Position numbers and translations under genes: made by a program | The notes under the pieces: model-generated | Told to the model about the DNA's origin: nothing | The model's input: only the letters and a program-made list of their open reading frames with translations | Databases searched by the model: none | Part shown: positions 1-11,882 of the stretch, in pieces | Position numbering within the stretch: position 1 is the stretch's first letter | How the letters are laid out: each line of letters begins with the position of its first letter | Source of the DNA: Eutreptiella sp. 'Long Island Sound 2002' | Lineage: Eukaryota > Euglenozoa > Euglenophyceae > Eutreptiales > Eutreptiaceae | Direction: 5' to 3' | DNA: 64,000 bases | Assembly: GCA_964036045.1 (NCBI GenBank) | Contig: OZ038384.1 | Coordinates: 40,650,844 to 40,714,843 of the forward strand

Positions 1-1260
1 CCCCCCACCCTGCTGCAGCCAAGTGCCTCACCCCGTGCTTGCATCTTGCTTGCGTCGTGCCTGCGACATGCGTGCAACGAAGGGACGACGACAAGGGCGC
101 CCCCCCCCCCCCCCACACACCAACACCCCCCCGGGGGTGCGCACGCAGGGTAGGAGGGGCGACGACGGGTGACACACGGCAAGCCCCCCCCCCCCTGCAG
201 ACGGACAAGTGCCGCGCCTCGTGCCTGCGCCATGCTTGCGTCGTGCCTGTGACGTGCGTGCTACGAAGGGAAGACGACAAGGGCGCCCCCCCCCCCCCCA
301 CACACCTCCGCCTCCCCAAGGGTGGGGGATGCAGGTAGGGGGGGGCGAAAAGCGCCCCCCCCCCCCCCCCGAGGACAAAGCGGCAGGGTGGGGAGGCAGC
401 GGCGAGAGGGTGCGGGACGGACCACACGACCGTGGCCGAAGAGAGCACGCGCCGTGCAAGCCCCAGCGGGGGGACCACCGGGGGTGCGAACGCAGGGTAG
501 GAAGGGCGACGACAGGAGCCACAAGGCATGCCCCCCCCCCTGCAGAGGGACAGGTGCCGCGCCTCGTGCCTACGCCGTGCTTGCGTCGTGCCTGCGACGT
601 GCATGCAACGAAGGAAAGACGACAAGCCCCCCCCTCCCACACACACCTCCACCCCCTGAAGGTTGGGGGATGAAGGTAGGGAGGGGCGGACAGCGCCCCC
701 CCTGCCCGAGGACAAAGCGGCAAGGTGGGGAGGCAGCGGAGAGAGGGTGCGGGACGGACCACACGACCGTGCCCGTAGGAAGCACGCGCCGTGCAACCCC
801 CAGCGGGGGGGGCGCCGGTGTGCGAACGCAGGTTGGGAAAGGCGACGACGGGAGCCACACGGCAAGCCCCCCCCCCTTCTGCATAGGGACAAGTGCCGCG
901 CCTCGTGCCTGCGCCGTGCTTGCGATGTGCTAACACCAGAGGACGGACAGCGAGGACGCCCCCCCCCCCACCCCCTTCTCCCCCACTCACCCAGGAAAGG
1001 GGCGAGGACAGCGAGGAGACGGCAAGGGGACATGGGGGGGGGCAGAGGACGGACCGACGCGCCAGGGGGAGAGACGGGCGGCGGGCGGTGGAGACGAAAG
1101 AACAAAGAACAAAGCAAACCAACGTGCCAGGTGAGGAAAGCGAGGAGGCAGGGACCAATACCGCGACGTACAGGGGGAGCCCGTGGCGACATGGGCCTGA
1201 AACAGACGCTGTTGAGGTACCCGACCTCAGGGCTATGAGGGCCCCAAAGGAGAAAACCCC
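1..1260. repeat. GC-rich tandem modules, block 1
   Basis: Very GC-rich sequence with long poly-C tracts, built from modules of about 340 bp. Landmarks recur at fixed spacing: the string TGCCGCGCCTCGTGCC lies near 211, 554 and 892, and GAGGACAAAGCGGCA near 371 and 709. A second module type ends in GGTACCCGACCTCAGG near 1216. Many open frames cross it in all directions because the DNA is stop-poor, so I regard none as genes. By position it could be a tandem-monomer 5' leader or promoter of the LINE that starts near 4 kb; that is inference. Confidence 0.6.
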
Positions 1261-2639
1261 CCCCGCCCACTGCAGCCAAGTGCCTCACTCTGTACCTGCG
1301 TCGTGCTTACGTCCTGCCTGCGACATGCGTGCAATGAAGGGAAGACGACAAGGCCCCCCCCCCCCCCACAGGGGACATGGGGCTCTGTCGGCCCAAATTT
1401 CAGCCACCACAAAGCGAGGGTGCAGGCCGTGGGCTGGTTCCTCTTGGGGACCAGGAAACAGGGGAGCAGACCTTTTGCTGCCCCCAGCCCCCCCAACAGA
1501 AATGGGGCCGGACCGAAAGCAGGCCCAGCACCCCCCCCCCCCCCCCGCATGCCCTCGCACCCTCACTGCAGGCCGTCACATGGTGATCGAGGTCCCTCAG
1601 GGAGCGGACTCCGAGCGACAAGTATGTTGGGATCTGGGACCCGCATGGTAACCCAGCAGGTGGTCCTCCTCTCCCACACAAGTGAACAGGTAGACCCATC
1701 CACCACCCTACCCCCCCCCCCCAGCCTGCGCCCCCGACGGGAGGGGTGCACGGAGTCGGCGCCCTCAGGGCCTAAAAGTGGAGGCTGTGAAGGGCTCACA
1801 GCTTGACCGCTGTGGGTATCCCTTGAGCGGCCTGCCCAGGGAACCTCCAGGTGTGCACGTGCCCCTCCAACTTCATCACAGACGCCTAGGCCAGCACAGC
1901 CCCGTGCACTCCAGTGCAGTTGTGGGTGACCCCTGGAGGCCAGACAGCCACCAGCCGACCCCTGCCCCCCCCCCCCCTTCCTCAACGGAGAGGCCATTCG
2001 GGTGTGGTGCCCTCTGGGCCCCCTCGTCTACGCGGGCTGTAGCGCCGCAGCCAGTGCAGCCAGCACTGGTGGCACCCAGGGCAGGGAAGCACACTCTGTG
2101 CCCTGGTGCCCCTCCATCTGCCCAGGGTACGCCCTCGGCCGTGGGAGCCGGACCCAGCCCGCGAGGCAGCACCACCTGTGCCTAAGGCAGTCAAGGAGTG
2201 CGGGTCTGACCCCAGTCGTGCCACGTACCACCGCCTTCCCGTGCCAATAGGCAGTCGTGGAGTGGTTGGGTAGCATGTCCTTGTGACGTGGAGGTTGCGA
2301 GCCCAGGCCCACATCTCCCCCGGCGGGCTCAGCGTCAGGCTCTCCAGCCTCCCTGCCGGGGCCTGGAGCACCAGGCACACACTTCCCCGCGCCAACGCCG
2401 AACAACAATGGAGCAAGCAGGTGTGCCACAGCCCTCCCCCCCCCCCTCAGACACACAAGGGCACATACACACAGGCACGGCGGCATCTCCCGCCCGCGAG
2501 CGCCACCGCGGGGTCTGGGGGCGGTCAACAGTCCGGTAGGCCTTGTGACCGGACACCCGGGTACGGCCGCCCAGTCGGGTCCCGCAGGGAAGGCGGCGCG
2601 GACCGTGGGTAGGCGACCAGGCGAGGCCTTGACCCAACC
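1261..2639. other. GC-rich spacer, no gene recognised
   Basis: GC-rich, C-tract-rich DNA between two blocks of the same tandem modules. It begins with another copy of the motif seen at the window start (CTGCAGCCAAGTGCCTCAC, near 9 and 1270). The open frames here look like composition artefacts. I see no recognisable domain. Confidence 0.4.
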
Positions 2640-3360
2640 CAACCCAACCCAACCCCCCCACACACACCACCGCCCCCCCAAGGGTGGGGGATGACGGTAG
2701 CGGAACGCGGACCCCCCCGCCGAGGACAAAGCGGCAAGGTGGGGAGGCAGCAGAGAGAGGGTGCGGGACGGACCACACGACCGTGCCTGTAGGAAGCACG
2801 CGCCGTGCACGCCCCAACGGGGGGACCACCGGAGGTGCGACCGTAGAATAGGAAGGGCGACGACGGAAGCCACACGGCAAGCCCCCCCCCCACCTGCAGA
2901 GCGACAAGAGCCGCGCCTCGTGCCCGCATCGTGCTCGCGACGTGCTTACGCCAGAGGACAGGCAGCAAGGACACCCCCCCCCCACCCCCTTCTCCTCCAC
3001 CCACCCAAGAAGGGGGCAAGGACAGTGAGGAGACAGCGAGGGGACATGGGGGGGGCAGAGGACAGACCGAAAGACCGGGGGGAGAGACGAGTGGCGAGCG
3101 GTGGAGATGCTAAAAAAAAAAAACAAAGGACACCAACGCGCCACAGCAGGGACAGACGGCAGGGGCAGACGGGACACGGCAGGAGCCAGGAAGCACGGCA
3201 AGGGGCGCGGGAAAGGGGGCACTCCTGGGGAAGACAGCTGGGCGGCGGGGACCAACACCGCAGCGAACGGGGGGGGGGGCGGGGTGACAAGAGCCCGCAA
3301 AAGACGCTGGTGAGGTACCCGACCTCAGGGGTTTGGGGGCCCCCTCGGTGTCCGTATCGG
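2640..3360. repeat. GC-rich tandem modules, block 2
   Basis: A second, diverged copy of the modules at 1-1260. GAGGACAAAGCGGCA recurs near 2722, GCCGCGCCTCGTGCC near 2910, and the module again ends in GGTACCCGACCTCAGG near 3314. It starts with a short CCCAA microsatellite (2635-2657) and contains a poly-A run (3112-3123). The order of landmarks matches block 1, so the two blocks are units of a larger repeat about 2.1 kb apart. Confidence 0.6.
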
Positions 3361-4007
3361 CCCCACCTGAGCGCAGGCAATAAGGTGGGTTACGCCCGTG
3401 ACCGTTGGCCAGTCACCCGAGGTGGCACCAGCCTGGGGGGGTGGCCAATGGGCCTGACCAAGAGCACTCCCCACGGCACGTACTGCGGTTTGTGTCCTGT
3501 GAGGGGCGGCGGGTAGGGCACACCGTCCATCGGGGTAGACAAGAGACGCGCCTATCCCGCAAGGACTCCACAGAGACCCACAGTGTACCCGACCCCGGTG
3601 TGGGGAAGGGACAACGTACCCGGTTACGGCGCAGGTCCATTTGTACGGAACGGGTTCAAATGAACGGCCCGTACAACAGAGTTACACCCTGACGGGGAGT
3701 GCATGCATAGGCCCCCCCGTGGGGAAACTCCCGGAGGGAAGGACCAGAGCCAGCGTCGGGCCCCCCCCCCCTCCCAAACCCTGCCTGGCAACACACCCAA
3801 CAACAACCGGGTAGAACCAAGGAGCACACCTAGGGGGCGACACCGGAGGCAAAGGGGCACGAAAGGGATGGGGGGGGGGGGCGCAAGAGGGGAGGATAAC
3901 TGTGTCGTGCGATGTGTCGTGAAACATAAGGCCAGCAGCGAGTGGGACTGGCCACAGAGTCCACCCGTACTGCCATGTCCATAGCTCACACAGCCTTCGT
4001 TAGCTAA
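3361..4007. other. presumed LINE 5' leader
   Basis: No gene is supported. The segment lies between the tandem modules and the first LINE-like open frame, so it is probably untranslated leader. It contains a long imperfect inverted repeat at 3641-3676: arms TTGTACGG and CCGTACAA, with an inner GTTCA/TGAAC pair. Its role is unknown. Confidence 0.35.
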
Positions 4008-4409
4008 ATGTCCCTATCGGTCCCCACCAATCTCGCGGAGTTGCCAGCCTTCCGGCGACGTGCCTGGCGCCTGGTAGACATGGTGTCTGATCTCCTCAGA
4101 CACGGGCCGCACACGTATGCGGCGTTCCAGGCGCGCGTGGACGCGGACCGTTGGGCCAGGGACAACGGATGGGACCATTTCGTCGACGTCTGCTTGCGGC
4201 AGATGTTGGCCCGCGATCCCCACCCGTACAACGCGCCTGACGTTCAGGCGCGGTTCGCAGCGGGCACGCTGCTGTTCGGGGTGCACCTGCTCAACCGACT
4301 ACTCCGATGTCTAGAAGATCTCGGGCAGCTCGAGGACGCGCAGCGCGGGCGGCCCCCAGTGGGACCGGCGGGGCGGCCGGGGTATGTGGCGCCGCGTGCG
4401 TTTCCGTAG
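4008..4409 (+). pseudogene. LINE ORF1 region, N-terminal piece
   Basis: An open frame of 133 codons starting at an ATG just after a stop-rich leader. It encodes a compact, helix-rich, charged segment (motifs such as RRRAWRLVDMVSDLLRHG) and ends at a TAG before low-complexity DNA. I recognise no family. It is placed in the LINE because the same GC-rich coding bias continues, with interruptions, into the RT gene. It could instead be an independent short protein. Confidence 0.35.
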
Positions 4410-5820
4410 CCGCCGCCCCCAGTCCTCAGGCCCCTGCCCTTCCCGCCTTTTGGGGCTCACCACCACCACCAACTCCATCTCCATCACCTACTTCATCACC
4501 CCGTAGGTTTCCCCATGATGCAGCATCACTTCCAACTCCAACACGTACACCCGGCGGCTGTGCCACAGCTCCCCGTCCACCTTCACCATCACCATCACCT
4601 GGCGGCTGAGCCGAAGCACCCCGTCGAACTTCACCATCACCATCACCATCACCGTCCGCACCAGCATGTGGTGTACCCGCATCCCCTGTCCCAGCAGCAC
4701 CCACGGCCGCCTCAGCACACGGTACCGGTGCCGGTACCGGTACCGGTGCCTGCGCTGGGACGGGGCGCTTAGCAGCTGGGGGTGTCGCAAGGGGAGGCAA
4801 GTGGCTGCCCGCGGGCAAGGCGGGGAGAATGGGGGCGCCTGCGGCTGCGCCAACCCTGGCGGTGCCCCAGACGGGGCATACCGCGGCGGGGTCTCCATCG
4901 GGGACGGTTCCGCTGCCGGATCCAGCCGTGCCGCGCGGGGCCCCACCCGTGGTGCCAACGGGGCCTGAGCCGGTGGTGCTGGGTGGTGGTCCACCCCGGA
5001 CGCATGGGATGCAGGGCGCAGCCCCCATGGGGAGGCCTACGGCGGGGGAACAGGCGGGGGATGCGGTGCAAGAGGCGGCAGCGGCCGGCCCGCGAGACAT
5101 CAGCGAGCTGCTCGCGCAGGCCCTGGACGCGTACCGGCGGACAGCCGCGGGGGGCGATGGAGCCGCGCCAGAAGCGCCGGGGGGGGGGCTGACGCCGGCG
5201 AGCTGATCGCGCAGGCGCTCGCGGCTGTCGCCCCGAGGGCGGAAGGGGCCAAGGAGAAGCCGTCAGAGATGGTTGCTTCGGGGGGACAGGACGCGGGGCG
5301 AGGTGTGCTGGAGGCGCAGGCACCGGCAGAGGGCGGCGGGGTTGTGGAGCCCAGTGGGAGGCGTGCCAAGGGGGAAGGAGTGGAGGACTGGATGTGGGAG
5401 TGGCGGGAGTGGCGCCAGGTGGCGCCTGGTGAGCCATGGCTGGCGGGGCTGGCGTACAGCATGGACCTCCATGCGGGCACCAGCTGGGCCCGGCTGCCCG
5501 ACAACCTGCGGGCACGGCTGGACGCGGCGGAGGTGGCAAGGGGCGGAGGCGCTGACAAGCGGCCTCTGGCGCCCTTCCTGCCGCGGCCGGACACGCCGCC
5601 GGCGATGGTTGCGGCTGGGGAAGGGGCAGAGGAAGAGCAGGAGGCGGAGAAAGTGGAGGACGAAGAGGCGTACGGGCCCGGTGAGTCAGCAATTGCCCTC
5701 ATGTATGAGGACGACGCCAGGCCCAACATCTACGCCGGCATGGACGTGGGCCCGGCCCACGGGCCGCTGCGGCCCATGCCCACTGCGGTGCCGCCCCCTC
5801 CCCTGGGGAGGTGTGAGTAG
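4410..5820 (+). pseudogene. LINE ORF1 region, low-complexity linker and acidic segment
   Basis: This segment opens with short tandem runs (CACCAT-type near 4470-4660, GGTACC/GGTGCC near 4722-4749) that translate into His-, Pro- or Ala-rich stretches. Two frames then carry plausible protein: 4829-5206 (Pro/Ala/Gly-rich, ending in a short helical segment LLAQALDAYRR) and 5269-5820 (Trp-rich WMWEWREWRQ followed by an acidic EEEQEAEKVEDEE tail). The change of frame lies at a poly-G run near 5180, typical of slippage decay. No known domain is recognised. Confidence 0.35.
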
Positions 5821-5868
5821 CCGCACTGCAGGTACCATGCGGCCCAGGGTGCCCACAGGCACAGCCTC

Positions 5869-8361
5869 ATGGGTACGGGGCGGCGGGAGGCAGGGATGCT
5901 GGCGAGCGCCCTGGAGCGCTACGAGCTCCAGCGCCCAGGGCAGGTCGCCCGGGAGAAAGCCCTGGTGGCCGCGTCCCCGGACGACGGCCAGGTCCGCTGT
6001 GTCCAGCTGGGGGACGCGGCGGTCCTGGGTCACCACCCCGGTGATGTCCGGGCGGCCGAGCCCCAGGAAGGCCTCCCCCTGTCGGGGCGCCTGTCCGTGG
6101 GGCGCCTGCTGGACGAGGCAGGGCTGGAGGACGTGCGGCGGGACGAAGGCCTGTACGTGGCCTTGTGGCGAGGTGGGGCTGACGCTTGGCGTCGCGAGCA
6201 GGCTGTGCGGCCCCTCACGCCCCAGGCGCTGGGATCCCATGCGCTCCTGGTGGCGGTGCATCCTGAGGGTGCAGAGGTCGTGTTCGGCGCGGACCGCCTG
6301 CTGCTGACCGGGGATGGGGTGGTCCTTGTCCCAACCTCCAGCAGCCACCGCCTTGAGAGCCGCGGCGGTGACCTCAAGCTGCTGGTGGTGGTGGGCTTGC
6401 CCCTCGACGAGAGCGCCGCCCCACAGGGGTCCGAACACGCGGTCCCGGTCGGGAGTGATGAGGAGGCAGGCCGCGACAATGACGAGGTGGAGCAGGAGCA
6501 GCCCACGGGGGAGGAGCAGCAGCAGGGTCAGCCGGAGGTGGCCGGGGAGGAGGTGGATGTGCAAGCCATTGTGGCGCCCGCCCTGACGAGGTTCACGGCT
6601 GCAGCGAGCCCGCCGCTGACGACAGAGGCACTGGAGGAGGAGGACCAACGCAGGAGGAGTGAAGAGGCGCAGGTCGCCATGGAGCGGGACGAGGAGCTGG
6701 AGTTCATGGGGACGTGAGAAGCGCAGCGTGAGGTGGGCCCACGGGGGCTGGGAGTGGCGGACAAGGCTGGGCCGAAGACGGGGGAGGTGGAAACCTGCAG
6801 GCACTGGGCCAAGGGGTGGTGCATGCGGGCAGATGCCTGCCGGTTGGCCCACCCCCAGCCGCCGGTGCCGCGGGGAGTACCCCAGGAATTGCTCCTGATC
6901 CTTCAGGCCATGGCCCGTGTGGGGGCCCTCAGCCTGCACCACAGCCAGGGCCACGGCCGGGGCCACGGAACGTTGCTTCAGGAAGTGGTGGTAAAGGCGC
7001 AAGGAGGAGGACTCCCAGCGTTGGGGTATGCGGTGGAGAGTGGGGGCCTGACCGAGTGGGCGGTGGCGTTGCCATGTGGCATGGCGGCCCTGCTCACTCC
7101 GTTCCCGGTGGTCCCGTGGAGGGACATGGTCACCGTCCAGGAGGCCAACCCGGGGTGGGTGTGCACGTGGCACACACATCCTGCCGGCATGGACCCTCGC
7201 GAGTGGCAGGCTGAGGCGGTCATGACGTACCTGTCGTGGTCGTTGTCGGCAGCGCCGGGTGCGTGGGCGCAACGGTGGGACAGAGCGCTCAGCTGGGCGA
7301 GGAATGGCAGTGCTGTGGCGGCCTGCCCTGACCTCCCGCGCGAGCCTGTCTCAGTCCAGCCGTGGACTGTCTCCCTGCATCTCCCCACGGTGGCGGCTCG
7401 CCTTGCGGCCACGGACCCGGAGGTCTTGCTGCTGGGAGACCGAGAGGGGCCAGGGTTTCGCCTGGGCCGGGGGTTGGAGGTTCGCACTGCCCGCCTCCCC
7501 AGCCCTGTGGACAGGGACATTCTGGAAGGACTCCAGTTAACGCGGGCTGACGGGGCAGATGTGTGGACCGCCGTCCATCGCCGGCTCCCAGACGCATGGC
7601 CCCAGGTATTCCAGCCTCCTGGTCACGAGCGTCTGATGGGAGTGGAATGGCGCGTGTGGGCCACCAACAGCCCGTGCCCGCCGGTAGTGGTCCTGCCAAG
7701 GAGAACCAGCCACCCCAGCTGGGAGACAGTGGCGGTCTTGTGGGGATGGGTGGCGGTCCGTGGGACCGGTGGCCACGTCTTCACTGCCCCACGGGGCACG
7801 GTGATCGAGACCGACAGGGGGACGGCATTGCAGCTCGCCGCAGAGCCCCTGACCACGCATGTGGTGGTGGCTGTCCTCGTATGGGGAGCCGACAGGCCAC
7901 AGCCCTGGCGCGATCCGATCGCTGGGGCTGTCTGGCGCGACCTGCCGGTCCTTAGGGCCGCCGTCTGGCCAGGAGGAGCAGGGCGGCATCTCTTGGGCGC
8001 ACTCTCCTGGCTGCGGGACTGCGGAAACGCCTCTCCTCCGCCAGCTGAGTTGCGGGGCGCCCTGGAGCACCTGTACTCGAAGCCCAGGCACCATTTCCTG
8101 GTAGCCGGGGACCATGCGCTGGAGCTCAGCGACGACGTGGTCGCGCTGGCAGCCGACGTGGTGCGGTGCCTGGCCCCCCACGCTATGATGCTCCCGAGGG
8201 AGGGGTGGGAGGGCCAGCGGCACGACCAAACCCGGCTGCCCTCTTCATTGCGAGGTACGTCGAGCTTGGGGGCTCAGAGGCGGTGTACCCCGACCGGTCG
8301 GAGACGCCGAGCATGCGGCACTGGACGTCTCACCACCTCCTGGCCCCTGCCACGCAGTTGA
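5869..8361 (+). pseudogene. LINE ORF1 region with CCCH zinc finger and JAMM/MPN-like motif
   Basis: One reading frame runs through 5869-8361 with a single in-frame TGA at 6715-6717. The first part ends in an acidic, Gln-rich linker. After the stop, a C-x7-C-x5-C-x3-H finger (CRHWAKGWCMRADACRLAH, about 6799-6855) fits the RNA-binding CCCH class. About 100 residues later, GWVCTWHTHPAGMD (near 7157-7200) resembles the HxHP core of JAMM/MPN isopeptidases, but the usual S-x2-D is not clear, so an active site is not shown. The frame is lost near 8170-8361, where a different frame carries the conserved protein onward. The domain order is consistent with a large ORF1-type polyprotein; that function is inferred. 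Confidence 0.45.
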
Positions 8362-9485
8362 CGGTGGACCCGCTAGGAGGGCCTGAGGTGTCTGGAGCCC
8401 AGCCCCAGTGGCCACACACATGGGACATGGCAGTCCGGACGATGCGCATGGCTCCCAGGGGTCAAAGGGCGGGGTGGCCGGGCGCGGAGCATCTGCTGGC
8501 GACGGCCAGGGAGGCACAGGTGCAGCAGCCAGCCGGCAACAACAAGGACTGTGGCGTGTGCGCCCTCATGTCCACCGTCGGCACCCCTCTTCGGGTGCCA
8601 AGACCGGGCAACCTCCTGTCCGCGCTGGACAGGCGCTGGATGGCGGCGGTGGTCCTCAACAGGGACATGGGGCCCATCGTGCGTCTGCCGTCCCTGAGGG
8701 AGCTGCCTGCGGCGGTGCTGAATGCCCTGCCGGCGCCCCGCACACCCTTGGACGTGGCGGACGTCCAGCACAGCGTGGGGTTGCCCGGGGCGCGCATGCA
8801 ACATGCCCTGCTGTGTATGGCGGCGGCAGCGGACGGGGGGATGTCCATGCTGATGACGGTGTCCCTGCAGCACGTGCAGGACGCGATGCAGCAGCAGCGG
8901 ATGCATGCCCCCCAGCTGTGGGAAGAAAGCGCCAAGCGGCGGCTGCGGGTGGAGAGCGTGCCTCCCACCCATACGGTGGGCGTGGCGGATATGGGGCGGC
9001 TGGTGGTGTTGGAAGGGGCGGAGTATTGGGCCTGTGTTTGGGTGGAAACAGGGGGACTGGAGTGGGTTGTCGTCACCGCGTGCCGGCTCAGGAGGCAGCA
9101 ATCCAGGGGCCCAGCCTGCTACAGGGTGTTCCGGGGGTGCCTCAGGGAGCTGGGGCCGGTGCGCAGGGCACACAGGTGCACGGCCGAGGACATCCCGCCG
9201 GCGCCGGCGGTCTTCATGGAGGTCACGCGACCGCCGGCGATCCAGGGGCAGGACGTCTGGCCCATAGCCCCGAGTAACATGTGGCAGGCTGAGCATGCAG
9301 CTGTCATGTGCAGGGCGCTGCAGGGTCACGCGGCGGCCCTCCCCAGGGCCCTGGCAGCGCAGTCCTCCAGCAACGGCCGGCAGCCTCGCTGGCACTGCTG
9401 CATAGCGTGTCACGGGCGCGGTGCTGGGTTGTGGCGGCATTGGAGCCCCACTCCTCGGCACTGCGCCTGTACGATCGCGGAGAGG
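8166..9485 (+). pseudogene. LINE ORF1 region, Ulp1-like cysteine protease domain
   Basis: The frame has the motif order of Ulp1/SENP (C48) proteases, counted from the ATG at 8166. RHW has its histidine at residue 52, an aspartate follows at residue 68 (LTVDPL), and the motif QQPAGNNKDCGVC supplies Gln 121 and Cys 129. In Ulp1 these are the catalytic His-Asp, the oxyanion Gln and the catalytic Cys, with similar spacing. The frame shifts again near 9310-9480, where the next frame continues (CWVVAALEPHSSALRLYD). In transposons such domains are known as SUMO/ubiquitin-like proteases. Here the copy is broken, so activity is unlikely. Confidence 0.5.
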
Positions 9486-10311
9486 GCACGGTGCTCACGG
9501 TCCGCGCCGCCGACCTGGAGGCCCTGAACCTTAGTGCACTGAGTGGTCACGGGGGCGAGGCGCTGTACCTCCAAGGGACCGTGGCAGGCGCAGCCGCGAC
9601 ACGCTTCCGCCGGCAGAGAGGAGGAGATGCCCTCCGCCTGGTCATGGCGGAGACCATGGGGCCGTGGCTCCGGGCGTTCTCCACGTCCAGGCGGAAGGTC
9701 GAGGGCGACCAGGAGAAGTTCGCCAACGCGTGGCGCTGCTGGGTGGAGGAGCAGTTTCCCGTGGGGGGAATGCTGCACCTGCCGCAGCCACCAAGCGTGC
9801 CACCGGTACGGCCTGCGGCATCCCCGGCCGCAGCGGCGAGGCAGGCCCCGAAAGCAGCGCCCAAGCCGCCGCCCAAGAGGAGCCCCCCGCCTCAGTATGG
9901 CGCCTATGCCAACATTCGGTACGTGCTGCAGCACTTCGGCGCTGACTTGGCCACGGAGCAGCTTGGGTCGAAGACGATCAACGTCTGCCCCTGGTCTCGG
10001 CTGGATGGGGCTGGTCACTGCACACGGAGAGCTGGCAAGCACTGCCGGCCCACCCACCTCCATCCCAAGGACCTGTTGGACCACATCCAGCGGGACCATG
10101 CGGCTGATCCGGCGCAACGGGACCAGGCGCTGGCCATGCTGGCTGGCGTTATGCCGGGGGGCCAGGCGGGGCCTTTTGCGTCAGCCCAGGCGAGGTCCAG
10201 AGCGCTCACGCTGCCCACGGATGCCCGCCCCGCGGCAGAGCGCGGGGCGTCGCTGTCGGCGGCGCGATCTGGAGCGATTGGGTCTGCAGCACGGCGTGGG
10301 GCGGTGAGTTC
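9486..10311 (+). repeat. 826-bp direct duplication, copy 1 (LINE coding)
   Basis: This sequence recurs at 11883-12708, offset 2397 bp, with no difference in any stretch I compared; the translations are identical in three frames. It encodes the next part of the LINE protein: a Pro/Ala/Lys-rich linker and a zinc-finger-like segment CPWSRLDGAGHC followed by H-rich DLLDHIQRDH. It ends in GGTGAGTTC, immediately before a run of 20 T. Copies 1 and 2 flank a minus-strand LINE, so they look like an exceptionally long target-site duplication. Confidence 0.85.
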
Positions 10312-11882
10312 TTTTTTTTTTTTTTTTTTTTATAAACACAAGGCCAAAGTCCAAGAGTCCACGTCCAAACTCAGGAAGGGTGAGCCCATCATACAGAAGT
10401 GACCCCATCCCATTGGGTCAGGGTCAGGCATGTGGGACGCGGACAGGGAAGAGGAAAATGGGCACAAGCAGATTTTTACGTAATAGAATACATGGATGGC
10501 GACATGCGAGCAAACGCCCCTTCTCAGGGCCCCGGGGGACCAAGAATCATGCGGGGGTGCCAGGCATGTGGGCTACAGCCTGAGGAGAAGCCCTGGGAGA
10601 GAGGACAGTGCAAAAGACACGCACTGTCTGGGCAAGGTATGCTGGGGGGGGGGGGGGCAGCGCTGATGGCGTATGTCGCGTGGACTGTATGGGGCTGCGG
10701 GTGGGGACAGTGCAGAAAACTGATTTAACGTGGGTAGCTGTGACACTATTGGGCTGGGGGGAGGGGGGGGGGCTGGGTGTGCGCCACCGCCACAGGGCTC
10801 CGGCAGGCCCCAGCGTCAGACACGGGGGAGTCACAGCCACAGGTTAGGTCCAATTAAAAGCGCAACCAGGGGGTACATCTGTCATGTGTCATCCATCGGC
10901 GGCGTGCAGAACGAAGGCAGCGTGAGCATCACTGTGATGACAAAGCATGTACAGTCGCGGCGGAAACTGAGTAAAGTACAGCGCCCTGGCGGCACGAGCA
11001 CCACTTAGTTTAAGAGAGGGCAGCCAATGCAGCTTCAGGTGGTTGCCTGTGAAGAGAGGGGGGAAGGGGGGCAGGGGGGCATTGGAGGACCATTACAGGG
11101 TAGTGACACCGTGCGGTTTGAGCACACACGCATGCAGAGGGCGAGAGGGGGTCAGCATAGGCTCAGGGGCTGGGACCAATCAGCGGGGCTGAAGGGATTG
11201 GGCCGTGCCTGGGGCTTGGTGGGGACCGAATCGGCCAGAACCGCGGTGACATTATCCAACACATGCTGCTGGAAGTGCCTGACAGTCTTCCGCGCCTCGC
11301 GCAGTCCCCCAAGTCTGGTCTTAAGGAAGCGGTACAGGGACTGAGGGATGGCCAGTCTGCCAACGATGCGAAGGTCCTTGCGCTGGGCGGACCGACGCCA
11401 CGTCAGGACCTCTGATCTTACCGTCCAAGAGGAGAGCCAAGCAGCAACCAGTGGGTGGGTCTGTGTGCAGAAGGCCAGTGTGCCGTGTAGGCTCTGGTTG
11501 TGGAAGCGGTGGCAGTGGGGGCAGGGGTGTTTGACGGGTGCGTCGGTCCAGAAGGTGGCATAGTGCGCGTACCCCAGGCGGGACTGCAGGCCAAAGAGCC
11601 ACTTGTGCCATGCCAGCCTCCGGAAGCGCAGGGGCCGCCAGGACAAAGGGTGGAAGCCTTCGTGGGCGTGTGTGGGGAACAGTCCATGGGTCCACACTTT
11701 ATGGGGGGGCGCCATGCGTTCACCGTGTCGGACCACATCCCAGGGGGTCACCCTTGTCTGTGGGGGGGGCAGGGGGAGGGCCGTACCGATTTTGGCATAC
11801 TTGTCCGACATTTCATTGTGGACTTCCCCAGTGTGCCCTTCAACCCACTCCAGACCTTGGCATTTAGCCAGGATGGAAGTGC
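10312..11882 (-). mobile_element. 5'-truncated minus-strand LINE with poly(A) tail
   Basis: A 1,571-bp insert. On the minus strand it ends in a poly(A) of 20 (T run 10312-10331). It has about 820 bp of 3' untranslated DNA with G-rich and C-rich tracts, and the rest is the 3' end of a LINE coding region. The other edge (11882) abuts the second copy of the 826-bp duplication, which shows 5' truncation, the usual outcome of target-primed reverse transcription. Its protein is different from that of the LINE it sits in. Confidence 0.8.
11152..11882 (-). pseudogene. LINE C-terminus: RNase H end and CCHC finger
   Basis: The minus-strand frame begins inside the 5'-truncated edge. It reads through the C-terminal RNase H motif (EWVEGHTGEVHNEMSDKYAKIG-like: the V-x-GH-x-G...NE-x-x-D signature) and then a basic, aromatic segment. 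A zinc motif CPHCHRFHNQSLH...C follows, of the kind found near the C-terminus of many LINE proteins, and the stop is at 11152-11154. Only the last ~245 residues of the ORF are present, so this copy cannot encode a working RT. The open frame with no internal stop fits a young insertion. Confidence 0.7.
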
